In this document: in pieces, positions 25,422 to 33,801 of the stretch | How positions within the stretch are numbered: the stretch's first letter is position 1 | Layout of the letters: each line of letters begins with the position of its first letter | Source: Muricoccus nepalensis | Lineage (GTDB): Bacteria; Pseudomonadota; Alphaproteobacteria; Acetobacterales; Acetobacteraceae | Direction: 5' to 3' | DNA length: 64,000 nt | NCBI RefSeq assembly: GCF_006438825.1 | Contig: NZ_RCZP01000003.1 | Span: forward strand, 186,001 to 250,000 | Notes under the pieces: model-generated | Told to the model about the DNA's origin: nothing | The model's input: the letters and a program-made list of their open reading frames with translations, nothing else | The model's database searches: none | Program-made: the position numbers and the translations under genes

Positions 25422-26215
25422 GCGCCCGCCTCGAGGCCGCCGGCATCGCCCTGCTGCACCGTTCCGGCCCGGACGCGGTCCCGCCGCTGGTGCTGCTGCA
25501 CGGCATCGGCAGCAACGCGGAGAGCTGGCGGCCGCTGATGGGCGCCCTGCCGGAGGGCCGCGCCCTCTGGGCCTGGAACGCGCCGGGCTACGGCGGCTCC
25601 GCCCCGGTCGCGCCCGCCGCGCCGACGCCGGGCGACTACGCCGCCGCGCTGGCGCGGCTGCTGGACGCGTTGGGGCTCGACCGCATCGTCCTTGCCGGCC
25701 ATTCGCTCGGCTGCCTCTTCGCCGCCCGCTTCGCCGCCCGCCATCCGGCGCGTGTCGCGCGTCTCGCGCTGATGTCGCCCGCCCTCGGCTACGGCGTCAC
25801 GGCCGGCCCGCTGCCGCCGGCCGTGCAGGCGCGGATCGACGACCTGAGCGCCCTCGGCCCAACGGCCTTCGCCGAGCGCCGGGCCGCCCGCCTCGTCCAC
25901 GACGCGCCCAGCCGCCCGGCGGTGCTGGAGGGCGTGCGCCGCGCCATGGCCGCCGTCGACCCCGCGGGCTACGCCCAGGCCGTCCACGCCCTCGGCGCCG
26001 GGGACCTGCTGGCGGACGCCGCGCGGCTCGCCATGCCCGTCCTCGTCGCGACCGGGCTGGAGGACGTCGTGACGCCGCCCGACAACGCCCGCCGCCTGCA
26101 CGCCGCGCTCCCGAACCCGATCCGCCTCGCGGAGTTCCCGGCGGCCGGCCACGCCCTGCCGCAGGAATTCCCCGCCGAGGTCGCGGCCCTTCTCGCGGAG
26201 ACGATCCTTGCCTGA
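25418..26215 (+). CDS. Alpha/beta-hydrolase (possible meta-cleavage product hydrolase)
   Basis: The 265-residue cytoplasmic protein has LLHGIGSNAESW (oxyanion), the nucleophile elbow AGHSLGC, the acid in TGLEDVVTP and the His in AAGHALPQE, so the triad is complete. Its GTG start overlaps the SDR stop (GTGA). Sitting in an operon with a VOC-type ring-cleavage enzyme and a Rieske oxygenase, a C-C bond hydrolase of a ring-fission product is a reasonable inference. Lactone or ester hydrolysis cannot be excluded from sequence. Confidence 0.85.
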   Translation: MSARLEAAGIALLHRSGPDAVPPLVLLHGIGSNAESWRPLMGALPEGRALWAWNAPGYGGSAPVAPAAPTPGDYAAALARLLDALGLDRIVLAGHSLGCLFAARFAARHPARVARLALMSPALGYGVTAGPLPPAVQARIDDLSALGPTAFAERRAARLVHDAPSRPAVLEGVRRAMAAVDPAGYAQAVHALGAGDLLADAARLAMPVLVATGLEDVVTPPDNARRLHAALPNPIRLAEFPAAGHALPQEFPAEVAALLAETILA

Positions 26216-27038
26216 GCCGGAGGCCGACGCCCACGCCTACCTCTCGCCGCCCGTGCAGCGCGCGGCGCTTCTCCTGCGCCACATCGCGGAGGGGGACCGG
26301 GTCACCAACATGGCCGCCACGGCGCGCGCGCTCGGCATCAACCGCACGACCCTGCTGCGGCTGCTGACCACGCTTGAGGCGGAGCGCTTCATCGAGGCCG
26401 CGCCCCAGGGCGGCTGGCGCATCGGCCTCGGCCTCATCGGCATCGCCGCCCAGGCCTTCTTCTCGCAGGACCTGGTGCAGACCGCCGCCCCGGCCATCGG
26501 CCGCCTCGCCGACCAGCTCGACCTCTCCGCCCATCTCGGGGTCCTGGACCGCACGGAGATCGTCTACGTCGTCCGCCGCACGCCGGAGAACGGGCGCTAC
26601 GTCAGCAACATCCGCATCGGCAGCCGCCTTCCCGCGCACGCCGCGAACATGGGCCGCATCATCCTCGCCCACCTGCCCGCCGCGCGGGTGGAGGAGATCT
26701 TCGCCCACGCCCCCCTGCCCGCGAGCACGGCCCAGACGCCCGTGACCCTCGAGCAGCTCCGCGCCCGCCTCGACGCGGACCGCGCCGAGGGCCTGGCCTG
26801 GAGCGACGGCTTCTTCGAGGCCGGCATCAGCTCCGTCGCCGCGGCCATCCTCGACGCCGCCGGCACGCCCGTCGCCGCGCTCAACGTCAGCGGCCAGACC
26901 GCGGCCTTCGACGGCCCGGCGCGGCGCGAGCGCATCGGCGGCCTCGTGCGCGAGACGGCGGAGGAGATCTCCCGCCGGCTCGGCTGGCCCGGCCCGGCAG
27001 CCCTCCCTAACCCAACGAAGCTGAAGGTGGTGGCATGA
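26208..27038 (+). CDS. IclR-family transcriptional regulator of the catabolic operon
   Basis: The protein is 276 residues from a TTG start at 26208, which overlaps the hydrolase stop by 8 nt and has GGAG about 8 nt upstream. Winged helix: QRAALLLRHIAEGD, then ARALGINRTTLLRLLTTLE. Effector domain: LSAHLGVLDRTEIVYVVRR, IGSRLPAHAANMGRIILA, and FFEAGISSVAAAILD. Because it lies inside the operon, it probably autoregulates through the two GAAC-N5-GTTC dyads at 24421 and 24590, responding to a pathway intermediate. It overlaps the next gene by 4 nt. Confidence 0.9.
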   Translation: MPEPEADAHAYLSPPVQRAALLLRHIAEGDRVTNMAATARALGINRTTLLRLLTTLEAERFIEAAPQGGWRIGLGLIGIAAQAFFSQDLVQTAAPAIGRLADQLDLSAHLGVLDRTEIVYVVRRTPENGRYVSNIRIGSRLPAHAANMGRIILAHLPAARVEEIFAHAPLPASTAQTPVTLEQLRARLDADRAEGLAWSDGFFEAGISSVAAAILDAAGTPVAALNVSGQTAAFDGPARRERIGGLVRETAEEISRRLGWPGPAALPNPTKLKVVA

Positions 27039-27964
27039 GCGAGACGGCCACGGTCGATTTCATGCGCGGGATCGCCATGCGCGCGCCGGGCGTGACCGCG
27101 ACCCGCGACTTCTACGAGAAGAGCTGGGGCCTGCGCGCGGTGGCCCAGGGCAACGACGGCACGGTCTACTTCCGCGGCACCGGCGCGGAGCAGTGGATCT
27201 ACGCCCTGCGGGGGGACGCCACCTTCGGCATCGACTACATCCATTTCGGCCTGAACAGCCGCGCCCGCGTGGACGCGCTCCACGCCCAGCTCGCGGCCGC
27301 GGGCATCGCCCTCGGCGGCGCCCCCGCCGAGCTCGCCACCCCCGGCGGCGGCTACGGCTTCACCGCGCTCGACCCCGAGGGCCGCCGCCTGCGCTTCTCC
27401 GCCGACGTCGCCCGCCACGCCGACACCGACGACAGCCGCGCCATGCCGCGCAAGGTCTCCCACGTCGTGCTGAACACGCCGGGGATGGAGGCGCTCAGCG
27501 GCTGGTACCGCGAGCATCTCGGCTTCCGCGTCACCGACTACTCCGCGGACATGATGATCTTCCTCCGCGCCGCCACCGACGCCGCGTTCAGCGACCACCA
27601 CTCCATCGCCCTGAACCGCGCGCAGTACGCCTCCGTGAACCACGTCGCCTTCGAGATGCCCTCCATCGACAGCTTCATGCGGGGGATCGGGCGCATGCGC
27701 GTGGCCGGGCAGTCGCCGGCCTGGGGACCCGGCCGCCACGGCCCGGGCAACAACCCCTTCGCCTATTTCGTCTCGCCCTCCGGCTTCGTCATCGAGTTCA
27801 CCTCCGAGGTGCACAAGGTGGAGGAGGCGACGCACCAGCCCGAGGTCTGGCCGCGCGACGTGCCGGAGAAGATGGACACCTGGATGACCGCCGGCCCGCC
27901 GACGCCGGCCATGCGCACCGTCATGGCCGGCCGCCCCGACGCCGGCTGGCCGACGGCGGGCTGA
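27035..27964 (+). CDS. VOC-family extradiol-type dioxygenase, two modules
   Basis: The 309-residue protein has two vicinal-oxygen-chelate modules of about 130-150 residues each. The C-terminal module has the expected iron ligands: His in RKVSHVVLNTPG, His in SVNHVAFEMPS and Glu in GFVIEFTSEV. An extra His pair (SDHHSIALN) lies where second-shell residues sit in extradiol enzymes. This supports a ring-cleaving catecholic dioxygenase rather than a simple glyoxalase. ATG 27035 overlaps the IclR stop (ATGA). The partner hydrolase and Rieske enzyme in the same operon fit an aromatic meta route. Confidence 0.82.
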   Translation: MSETATVDFMRGIAMRAPGVTATRDFYEKSWGLRAVAQGNDGTVYFRGTGAEQWIYALRGDATFGIDYIHFGLNSRARVDALHAQLAAAGIALGGAPAELATPGGGYGFTALDPEGRRLRFSADVARHADTDDSRAMPRKVSHVVLNTPGMEALSGWYREHLGFRVTDYSADMMIFLRAATDAAFSDHHSIALNRAQYASVNHVAFEMPSIDSFMRGIGRMRVAGQSPAWGPGRHGPGNNPFAYFVSPSGFVIEFTSEVHKVEEATHQPEVWPRDVPEKMDTWMTAGPPTPAMRTVMAGRPDAGWPTAG

Positions 27965-27967
27965 GCG

Positions 27968-28747
27968 GTGGACCTCGGCTACGCGGGCCGCGTCGCGGTC
28001 GTGACCGGCGGCACCTCCGGCATCGGCCTCGCGACCGCGCGGCTGCTGCTCGAGGAGGGGGCGCGTGTCGCCGTCTGCGGGCGCGACGCCGGCCGGCTGG
28101 AGGCCGCGCGCGCCGCGCTCGGCGGCGACGTCCTGGCGCGCCGGTGCGACGTGCTCGACCGCGCGCAGGTGCAGGACTTCGCGGCCGCCGTCGCCGAATG
28201 GGGCGGCGGGGCGCTGGACCTCCTCGTGAACAACGCCGGCCAGGGCCGCGTCTCGACCTTCGCGGAGACGACCGAGGCCGCCTGGCGGGAGGAGCTGGAG
28301 CTGAAGTTCTTCTCCCAGATCCACGCGCTGCACGCCTTCCGCTCGCTGCTGGAGCGGGCCGCGGCGCCGGCCATCGTCGGCGTGAACTCCCTTCTCGCGC
28401 TGCAGCCCGAGGCGCACATGGTCTGCACCTCCGCCGCCCGCGCCGGCGTGCAGAGCCTGCTCAAGTCCCTCGCGACGGAGTTCGCGCCGCGCATCCGCGT
28501 GAACTCCGTCCTGCTCGGCCTGGTGGATTCCGGCCAGTGGCAGCGCCGCTACAAGGCGCGCGAGGACCGGGCCCAGACGCGCGAGGCCTGGTTCGGCGCG
28601 CTCGCCGCGAAGAAGGGCATTCCCCTCGCCCGCCTCGGCCGCCCGGAGGAGCCCGCGCGCGCCATCCTCTTCCTCGGCTCGCCGGCGGCGAGCTACGTCA
28701 CCGGCGCCAGCCTGGAGGTTTCCGGCGGCGTGTCGCGGCACATCTGA
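27968..28747 (+). CDS. SDR-family protein lacking the YxxxK catalytic pair
   Basis: The 259-residue Rossmann protein has TGGTSGIGLA at the N-terminus and LVNNAGQGR. Where classical SDRs have YxxxK it reads TSAARAG after HMVC, so both the catalytic Tyr and Lys are replaced. The downstream region (FAPRIRVNSVLLGLVDSGQWQ) is otherwise typical. It may use another acid/base or may not be a redox enzyme. The GTG start at 27968 follows the VOC stop by 3 nt, and the gene is translationally packed in the operon. Confidence 0.82.
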   Translation: MDLGYAGRVAVVTGGTSGIGLATARLLLEEGARVAVCGRDAGRLEAARAALGGDVLARRCDVLDRAQVQDFAAAVAEWGGGALDLLVNNAGQGRVSTFAETTEAAWREELELKFFSQIHALHAFRSLLERAAAPAIVGVNSLLALQPEAHMVCTSAARAGVQSLLKSLATEFAPRIRVNSVLLGLVDSGQWQRRYKAREDRAQTREAWFGALAAKKGIPLARLGRPEEPARAILFLGSPAASYVTGASLEVSGGVSRHI

Positions 28748-28758
28748 CGAGAGCCCGC

Positions 28759-30441
28759 ATGGACCACCTCCCGCTTGCCGCCCCGACGACGACCGAGGAG
28801 CCGGTGGGCGACCTCGTCGCGCGCGCGCTCGCCGATCTCGGCGTCACCACCGCCTTCGGCGTCATCTCCATCCACAACATGCCGATCCTCGACGCCATCG
28901 CGCGCCAGGGCCGCATCCGCTTCGTGCCCGCGCGCGGCGAGGCGGGGGCGATGAACATGGCCGACGCCTTCGCCCGCGTCTCGCGCGGGCTCGGGGTCGT
29001 CATCACCTCCACCGGCACCGGCGCCGGCAACGCGGCGGGCAGCCAGGTGGAGGCGCTGACGGCGGGCACCCCGCTCCTGCACATCACCACCACCATCGAC
29101 CGCGCCTTCATGGACCGCGATCGCGCCGCCATCCACGACGTGCCGCGCCAGCCCGAGATGCTGAAGGCGATCAGCAAGGCCTATTTCCGCGTCTGGGAGC
29201 CCTCCGGCGCGGTGGACACGCTGCTCGCCGCCGCCCGCGCCGCCCTCACCGCCCCCACGGGGCCGGTGAGCATCGAGTTCCCCGTGGACCTGCAGCGCGC
29301 CAAGGTGCCCGGCCGTGCCCGGCCCGCCCGCCTCCACGTCGCGCCCCAGCCGCCCGACCCCGCGCAGCTCGACGCCCTGGCGGAGGCGATCCTCCGGGCC
29401 GAACGGCCGATGCTCTGGCTCGGCGGCGGCGCGCGCGGCGCGTCGGAGGCGGCGACGGCGCTGGTGAACCGCGGCGTGGCCGCCGTCACCAGCACACAGG
29501 GCCGCGCCGTGGTGCCGGAGGACCATCCCTGGTCGCTCGGCGCCTTCAACATGACGCCCGCCGCCCAGGCCCTCTACGACCGCGCGGACCTGATGGTCGT
29601 CCTCGGCTCCCGCCTGCGCGGGAACGAGACGCGCAACAACGCCATGCCCCTGCCTCGGCCGCTGGTGCAGGTGGACGCCGAGCCCTCCCAGGCCGGGCGC
29701 AACTACCCCGTGGACATGTTCATCGCCGGCGACGCCCGCCTGGCGCTGGAGGGGCTGCTGGCCCGCCTGCCGACGTCGCTTGCCACCGACGCCGCCTTCC
29801 TGCACGACGTCGCCATCGCCCGCGCCCAGTCCGAGGGCGCGCTGCGCTCGGCGCTCGGCCCCTACCAGGTGGTGGCGGACGCGCTGCTGGCCCGCGTGCC
29901 CGCCGGGCGGCACCCCTTCGTGCGCGACGTGACCCTCTCCAACTCCACCTTCGGCAACCGCTACGTCCACCTGGCCGCGCCGCATCTCGGCGTGCACGCG
30001 CTCGGCGGCGGCATCGGCCAGGGCATCGCCATGGCCATCGGCGCTGCCATGGCGGGCGAGGCGAAGACAATCGCCCTCGTCGGCGACGGCGGCGCCATGC
30101 TGATGATCGGCGAGCTCGCGACGGCGGCCGACACGGGCGCCGACGCCGTGTTCATCCTCATGAACGACGGCGGCTACGGCGTGATCCGCAACATCCAGGA
30201 CGCGCAGTACGGCGGCCGCCGCCACTACGCCGACCTGCTGACCCCTGACTTCGGCACCCTCTGCCGGAGCCTCCGCCTCCCGCACGAGAAGGTCTCCGAC
30301 ATCGGCGCCTTCGAGGCCGCGCTGGACCGCGCCCTCGCGCAGGAGGGCCCCTGCGTGCTGGAAGTGGACATGGCCGCCATCGGCCCTTTCGCCGAGAGCT
30401 TCGCCGGTCCCCCCGCCGGCGCCGCGGGGAGCGTGCGCTGA
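28759..30441 (+). CDS. Thiamine-diphosphate-dependent enzyme (acetolactate-synthase-like)
   Basis: This 560-residue enzyme of the ALS/benzoylformate-decarboxylase superfamily has a PYR domain with the cofactor-activating Glu in VPARGEAGAMNMADAFAR (E61), a central domain (about 200-330) and a PP domain with the ThDP/Mg motif GDGGAMLMIGELA...NDGGYG. It lacks ALS context (no ilvN), so biosynthetic acetolactate formation is unlikely. In this operon it may decarboxylate, ligate or hydrolyse a keto-acid or ring intermediate. ATG 28759 lies 11 nt after the SDR stop. Confidence 0.87.
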   Translation: MDHLPLAAPTTTEEPVGDLVARALADLGVTTAFGVISIHNMPILDAIARQGRIRFVPARGEAGAMNMADAFARVSRGLGVVITSTGTGAGNAAGSQVEALTAGTPLLHITTTIDRAFMDRDRAAIHDVPRQPEMLKAISKAYFRVWEPSGAVDTLLAAARAALTAPTGPVSIEFPVDLQRAKVPGRARPARLHVAPQPPDPAQLDALAEAILRAERPMLWLGGGARGASEAATALVNRGVAAVTSTQGRAVVPEDHPWSLGAFNMTPAAQALYDRADLMVVLGSRLRGNETRNNAMPLPRPLVQVDAEPSQAGRNYPVDMFIAGDARLALEGLLARLPTSLATDAAFLHDVAIARAQSEGALRSALGPYQVVADALLARVPAGRHPFVRDVTLSNSTFGNRYVHLAAPHLGVHALGGGIGQGIAMAIGAAMAGEAKTIALVGDGGAMLMIGELATAADTGADAVFILMNDGGYGVIRNIQDAQYGGRRHYADLLTPDFGTLCRSLRLPHEKVSDIGAFEAALDRALAQEGPCVLEVDMAAIGPFAESFAGPPAGAAGSVR

Positions 30442-30442
30442 G

Positions 30443-31267
30443 ATGCTGCGCCTCGGCATCATCGGGGCCGGGGGGATCGCCTCCACGGTCCTCTCGGCGC
30501 TCTCGGCGGAGCTCCCGGCGCCGCTCCGCTCCCTCGACCTCCTCGTCCGGCCCGGGCGCGAGGTGGAGGGCGAGGCGCTGCTGGCCGGCGCCGGCGGCCT
30601 GGCCGCGGAGCGCCGCGTCCACGCCGCCCTCGAGCCCTTCCTCGCGCAGGCCCCGGACCTCGTGCTCGAGTGCGCCGGCCACGGCGCCGTGCGCGCCTAC
30701 GCCGAGGCCGTGCTGCGCGCCGGCCGGGACCTCGTCGTCGTCTCCGTCGGCGCCCTCGCGGACCCCGCCCTGCACGACCGCCTCCGGGCGGCGGCGCGGG
30801 AGGGCGGCGCGCGGCTCGTCCTGCCCGCCGGCGCGATCGGCGGGATCGACGTCCTGGCCGCGGCCCGCGCCTCCGGCCTGGAGGAGGTCTCCTACATCGG
30901 CCGCAAGCCGCCCCGCGCCTGGGCCGGCACCCGCGCGGAGGGGCTGCTGGACCTCGGCGGCCTGACGGAGCCGGCCACCTTCTTCGAGGGCAGCGCGCGG
31001 GACGCCGCGCGCGACTACCCGCAGAACGCCAACGTCGCGGCCACGGTCGCGCTGGCGGGCGCGGGGTTCGACGCGACGCGGGTCCGCCTCGTGGCCGACC
31101 CCGGCATCGCCCGGAACCAGCACGAGCTCGTCGTCCGCTCGGCCGCGGTGAACTTCACGATCCGGCTGGAGGGACGGCCCTCCGCCGCCAACCCCAAGAC
31201 CTCGCTCGGCGCGGGCTACAGCGTCGCGCGCGAGGTGCTCAACCGCGTGGCCCCGGTGGTGCTCTGA
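30443..31267 (+). CDS. Aspartate dehydrogenase-like NAD(P) oxidoreductase
   Basis: The 274-residue protein has an N-terminal Rossmann domain (LGIIGAGGIAS) and the family motifs ECAGHGAVR, LPAGAIGGIDVLAA, YPQNANVAATVALAG and ANPKTSLGAGYSV. These are the L-aspartate dehydrogenase (DUF108) signatures. In NAD synthesis this enzyme makes iminoaspartate for NadA, but no nadA or nadC is nearby. Inside a catabolic operon it may act on a different amino or imino acid. Start ATG 30443 follows the ThDP gene stop by 1 nt, and its stop overlaps the next ATG (TGATG). Confidence 0.85.
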   Translation: MLRLGIIGAGGIASTVLSALSAELPAPLRSLDLLVRPGREVEGEALLAGAGGLAAERRVHAALEPFLAQAPDLVLECAGHGAVRAYAEAVLRAGRDLVVVSVGALADPALHDRLRAAAREGGARLVLPAGAIGGIDVLAAARASGLEEVSYIGRKPPRAWAGTRAEGLLDLGGLTEPATFFEGSARDAARDYPQNANVAATVALAGAGFDATRVRLVADPGIARNQHELVVRSAAVNFTIRLEGRPSAANPKTSLGAGYSVAREVLNRVAPVVL

Positions 31268-31359
31268 TGGCGCGAACGGAAACCTGCCGGTCCCCCGTCC
31301 CACGCACCGCCGGCGCGCGCCGCCCCAGGGTCTGGGCCAAGGCGGGGGCCGGCGCATGA
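31267..31359 (+). CDS. Possible 30-codon ORF coupled on both sides
   Basis: The ATG overlaps the stop of the aspartate-dehydrogenase-like gene (TGATG), and the TGA overlaps the start of the reductase gene (ATGA), so it exactly fills the 88-nt gap between them. The third-position G/C content is about 86%. The predicted peptide (MARTETCRSPVPRTAG...) is basic, rich in Arg, Ala and Pro, with no recognisable domain. It could be a real small protein, or simply a translational bridge that keeps ribosomes engaged across the gap. Confidence 0.35.
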   Translation: MARTETCRSPVPRTAGARRPRVWAKAGAGA

Positions 31360-32321
31360 ACGCCATCTCCGCCGCCGCCGCGCGGACCTTCCCCGCCCTG
31401 CTGCGCCGCGTGACCTACGTCGCCCCCGGCGTCCTCGCCCTCGACTTCGAGGCGGAGGACGGCGGCGAGCTGCCGCCCTTCGAGCCGGGCTCGCACCTCG
31501 ACGTCCACCTGCCGGACGGCACCGTCCGCCAGTACTCCCTCTGCGGCGACCCCGCGGACCGAACCACCTACCGGATCGCCGTGCGCGACGTGAAGGGCGG
31601 GCGCGCCTCCCGCTTCGTGCACCGCGGGGAGCTCCGCCCGGGCGTGGTCGTCACGCTGGGGGCACCGCGCAACAACTTCGCCTTCGAGCCCGCGGCACGC
31701 TACCTCTTCGTCGCCGGCGGGATCGGCATCACCCCGCTGCTGCCGATGATGCGCGCGGCGACGCGGGCCGGGACGCCCTGGACCCTTCTCCTCTGCGCGC
31801 CCCGCAGCGCCGAGGCCCCCTTCATCCGCGAGGCCCGCGCCCTCGGCGGCGAGGTCTCCGTCCACGCCAGCGAGGAGGGCACCCGCCTGGACGTGGCCGG
31901 GCGGCTGCGCGACGCCCCCGCCGACACCCTCCTTTACTGCTGCGGCCCGGAGCGGCTGATGCTGGCGGTGGAGGAGGCGACGGCCCACTGGCCCGAGGGC
32001 AGCGTCCGCTTCGAGTGGTTCACCGCGCGCTCGCGCCCCGAGGGCGAGGTCTCCGGCACCTTCGAGGTGGAGTGCGTCCGCTCCGGCCTCACCCTCGCCG
32101 TGCCGCCCGAGCGAAGCGTGCTCGCCGTGCTGAACGACGCGGGCCTCGCGGTGCCCTGCTCCTGCGAGCAGGGGGTCTGCGGCACCTGCGAGGTGGCGGT
32201 GCTGGAGGGGGAGGTGGACCACCGCGACAGCATCCTCTCCGCCTCCGAGCGGGCGGCGAACGCGACGATGATGACCTGCGTCTCCCGCGCGGCATCGCCC
32301 CGGCTGGTGCTCGACCTGTGA
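31356..32321 (+). CDS. PDR/VanB-family oxygenase reductase (flavin, NAD, plant-type 2Fe-2S)
   Basis: The 321-residue electron-transfer protein belongs to class IA two-component oxygenases. Its order is an FMN-binding barrel (VRQYSLCGDPADR, about 55-75), an NAD domain (YLFVAGGIGITPLLPMM, YCCGPERLM) and a C-terminal 2Fe-2S domain with CSCEQGVCGTC plus a fourth Cys 29 residues later (MMTC). It should carry electrons from NADH to the Rieske oxygenase encoded two genes downstream. The 109-nt gap that follows is non-coding apart from the strong ribosome site of the next gene. Confidence 0.92.
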   Translation: MNAISAAAARTFPALLRRVTYVAPGVLALDFEAEDGGELPPFEPGSHLDVHLPDGTVRQYSLCGDPADRTTYRIAVRDVKGGRASRFVHRGELRPGVVVTLGAPRNNFAFEPAARYLFVAGGIGITPLLPMMRAATRAGTPWTLLLCAPRSAEAPFIREARALGGEVSVHASEEGTRLDVAGRLRDAPADTLLYCCGPERLMLAVEEATAHWPEGSVRFEWFTARSRPEGEVSGTFEVECVRSGLTLAVPPERSVLAVLNDAGLAVPCSCEQGVCGTCEVAVLEGEVDHRDSILSASERAANATMMTCVSRAASPRLVLDL

Positions 32322-32430
32322 CGGCGCGTCCCGGCGAACCGCGCGGCACCGGCCGCCGCGCGCCGCCCCGCTTCCCGGCCCGCCCGCGCGGACCGGACGA
32401 AGGTTTGCTTCGGCAGGAGAGGAAGGCATC

Positions 32431-32661
32431 GTGAACGACACCTATCGCTTCCCGCACCTTGAGGAGCGGCAATCCATCAACCGCCTGCCGACCGAGTGGG
32501 AGGGCAGCCTGGCGGACGCCATCGAGGCCGCCTTCGCCAAGGGCAACTGGGAGCTCGAGGACCTCGTCGCGGCCCTGAACCGCTCGCGCGTGCGCCCGAG
32601 GGCGGGCGGCGAATGGACCCCCGAGAACTTCCAGGCCACGATGCACGAGCTGGGAGCCTAG
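32431..32661 (+). CDS. Small 76-aa protein with predicted HTH-like fold
   Basis: A GTG start is preceded by a strong AGGAGAGGAAGG. The product (LEERQSINRLPTEWEGSLADA, then FAKGNWELEDLVAALN and GEWTPENFQATMHEL) consists of three helices and resembles small recombinase-like HTH proteins that I recall beside Rieske oxygenase genes. The C-terminal GGEWTPENFQ segment looks like a resolvase-type helix-turn-helix. It lies between the reductase and oxygenase genes, 4 nt before the latter. The function is unknown: an assembly factor or a regulator are both possible. Confidence 0.75.
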   Translation: MNDTYRFPHLEERQSINRLPTEWEGSLADAIEAAFAKGNWELEDLVAALNRSRVRPRAGGEWTPENFQATMHELGA

Positions 32662-32665
32662 CCCG

Positions 32666-33766
32666 ATGAGCGCGACCACCCTCTCCCCCGCCGCCGCCCG
32701 CCCCGCCCCGCGCGGCACGGAACCGGCCCCGCCGAACCCCGTGACCGACCTCGAGATCCGCGAGGCCCTGAAGCTCGGCGTCCGCAACCGCTGGTGGCCC
32801 GTCCTGCCCTCCCGCTTCGTCAAGGCGGGCGAGAAGCCCGTCGGCCTCACGCGGCTCGGCGAGCCCCTCGTCCTCTGGCGCGACGCCGCGGGCGGCATCC
32901 ACGTGCAGGTCGACCGCTGCCCGCACCGCGCCGTCCCGCTCTCCCGCGGGCAGAACGAGGGCGACCGGCTCCGCTGCAACTACCACGGCGTCGAGGTGGG
33001 GCCGGACGGCACCGTCCTCGCCGTCCCCGGCCAGCCCGGCTGCCCGCTGGAGGGCAAGAAGGCCGTCAAGACCTACCCCTCCGTGGAGGTGGCCGGCGCC
33101 GTCTTCGTCTGGTTCGGCGACGCCCTGCACGAGGAGGCGCCCGACTTCGTGCCCCCGCCCCAGCTCGCCGCGCCGGAATGGGAGCGCTTCGTCTGCTACG
33201 CTGACTGGGAGATGTACTGGCGCTACTCCCTCGACAACGCCATGGACCCGATGCACGGGACCTTCCTGCACGCCAACTCGCACACGATGTACCAGGGCGA
33301 CACGCAGGCGCACTTCGTCACGCGCGACACGCCCACCGGCTTCTTCTTCGAGAAGGAGGGCCAGCGCGATGTGAACTTCGACTGGTCCGAGCTCGTCGAC
33401 GACGGCGCGCTCTACGTCCGGCTCGAGATCCCCTACCCGCCCTCCGGCGGCCCCGGCGGCAACTTCGCCATCATCGGCTTCGCGACCCCGATCGACGAGA
33501 ACAACACCGCGAGCTTCTTCTGGCGCTGCCGGAAGGTGCAGGGCTGGCAGCGCGACGTCTGGCGCTTCCTCTACCGGACGCGCATGGAGCCGCGGCACTG
33601 GGCGGTGCTCGAGCAGGACCGCGAGATGCTGGCGGGCTGCAAGCCGGGGCTCGAGAAGCACGAGATGCTCTACCAGCACGACGCCGGCCTCATCCGGCTG
33701 CGGCGCTACCTCGCGCAGGTCACGCGCAGGCAGCTCACCGAACTCCGCGCCGCCGGCAAGGGGTGA
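32666..33766 (+). CDS. Rieske non-haem iron oxygenase, alpha subunit (phthalate/vanillate type)
   Basis: The 366-residue protein has the Rieske motif C85-P-H87 ... C104-N-Y-H107 and a mononuclear iron site NAMDPMHGTFLH (D194, H197, H202), with the third carboxylate probably in VLEQDREML. Length and layout match the class IA ring-hydroxylating or O-demethylating group (PDR family), which works with the FMN/2Fe-2S reductase present two genes upstream. No beta subunit is present, as expected. The substrate is not predictable; a substituted benzoate, phthalate or methoxy-aromatic is plausible. Confidence 0.9.
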   Translation: MSATTLSPAAARPAPRGTEPAPPNPVTDLEIREALKLGVRNRWWPVLPSRFVKAGEKPVGLTRLGEPLVLWRDAAGGIHVQVDRCPHRAVPLSRGQNEGDRLRCNYHGVEVGPDGTVLAVPGQPGCPLEGKKAVKTYPSVEVAGAVFVWFGDALHEEAPDFVPPPQLAAPEWERFVCYADWEMYWRYSLDNAMDPMHGTFLHANSHTMYQGDTQAHFVTRDTPTGFFFEKEGQRDVNFDWSELVDDGALYVRLEIPYPPSGGPGGNFAIIGFATPIDENNTASFFWRCRKVQGWQRDVWRFLYRTRMEPRHWAVLEQDREMLAGCKPGLEKHEMLYQHDAGLIRLRRYLAQVTRRQLTELRAAGKG

Positions 33767-33801
33767 GCGGCCGAGCTGCGCGGGGCAGCGAGGAGGCGGG
33801 G

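Noticed and set aside
28759-30441. Biosynthetic acetolactate synthase (ilvB)
   Set aside because: There is no regulatory subunit gene and the context is a catabolic operon; only superfamily-level assignment is justified.
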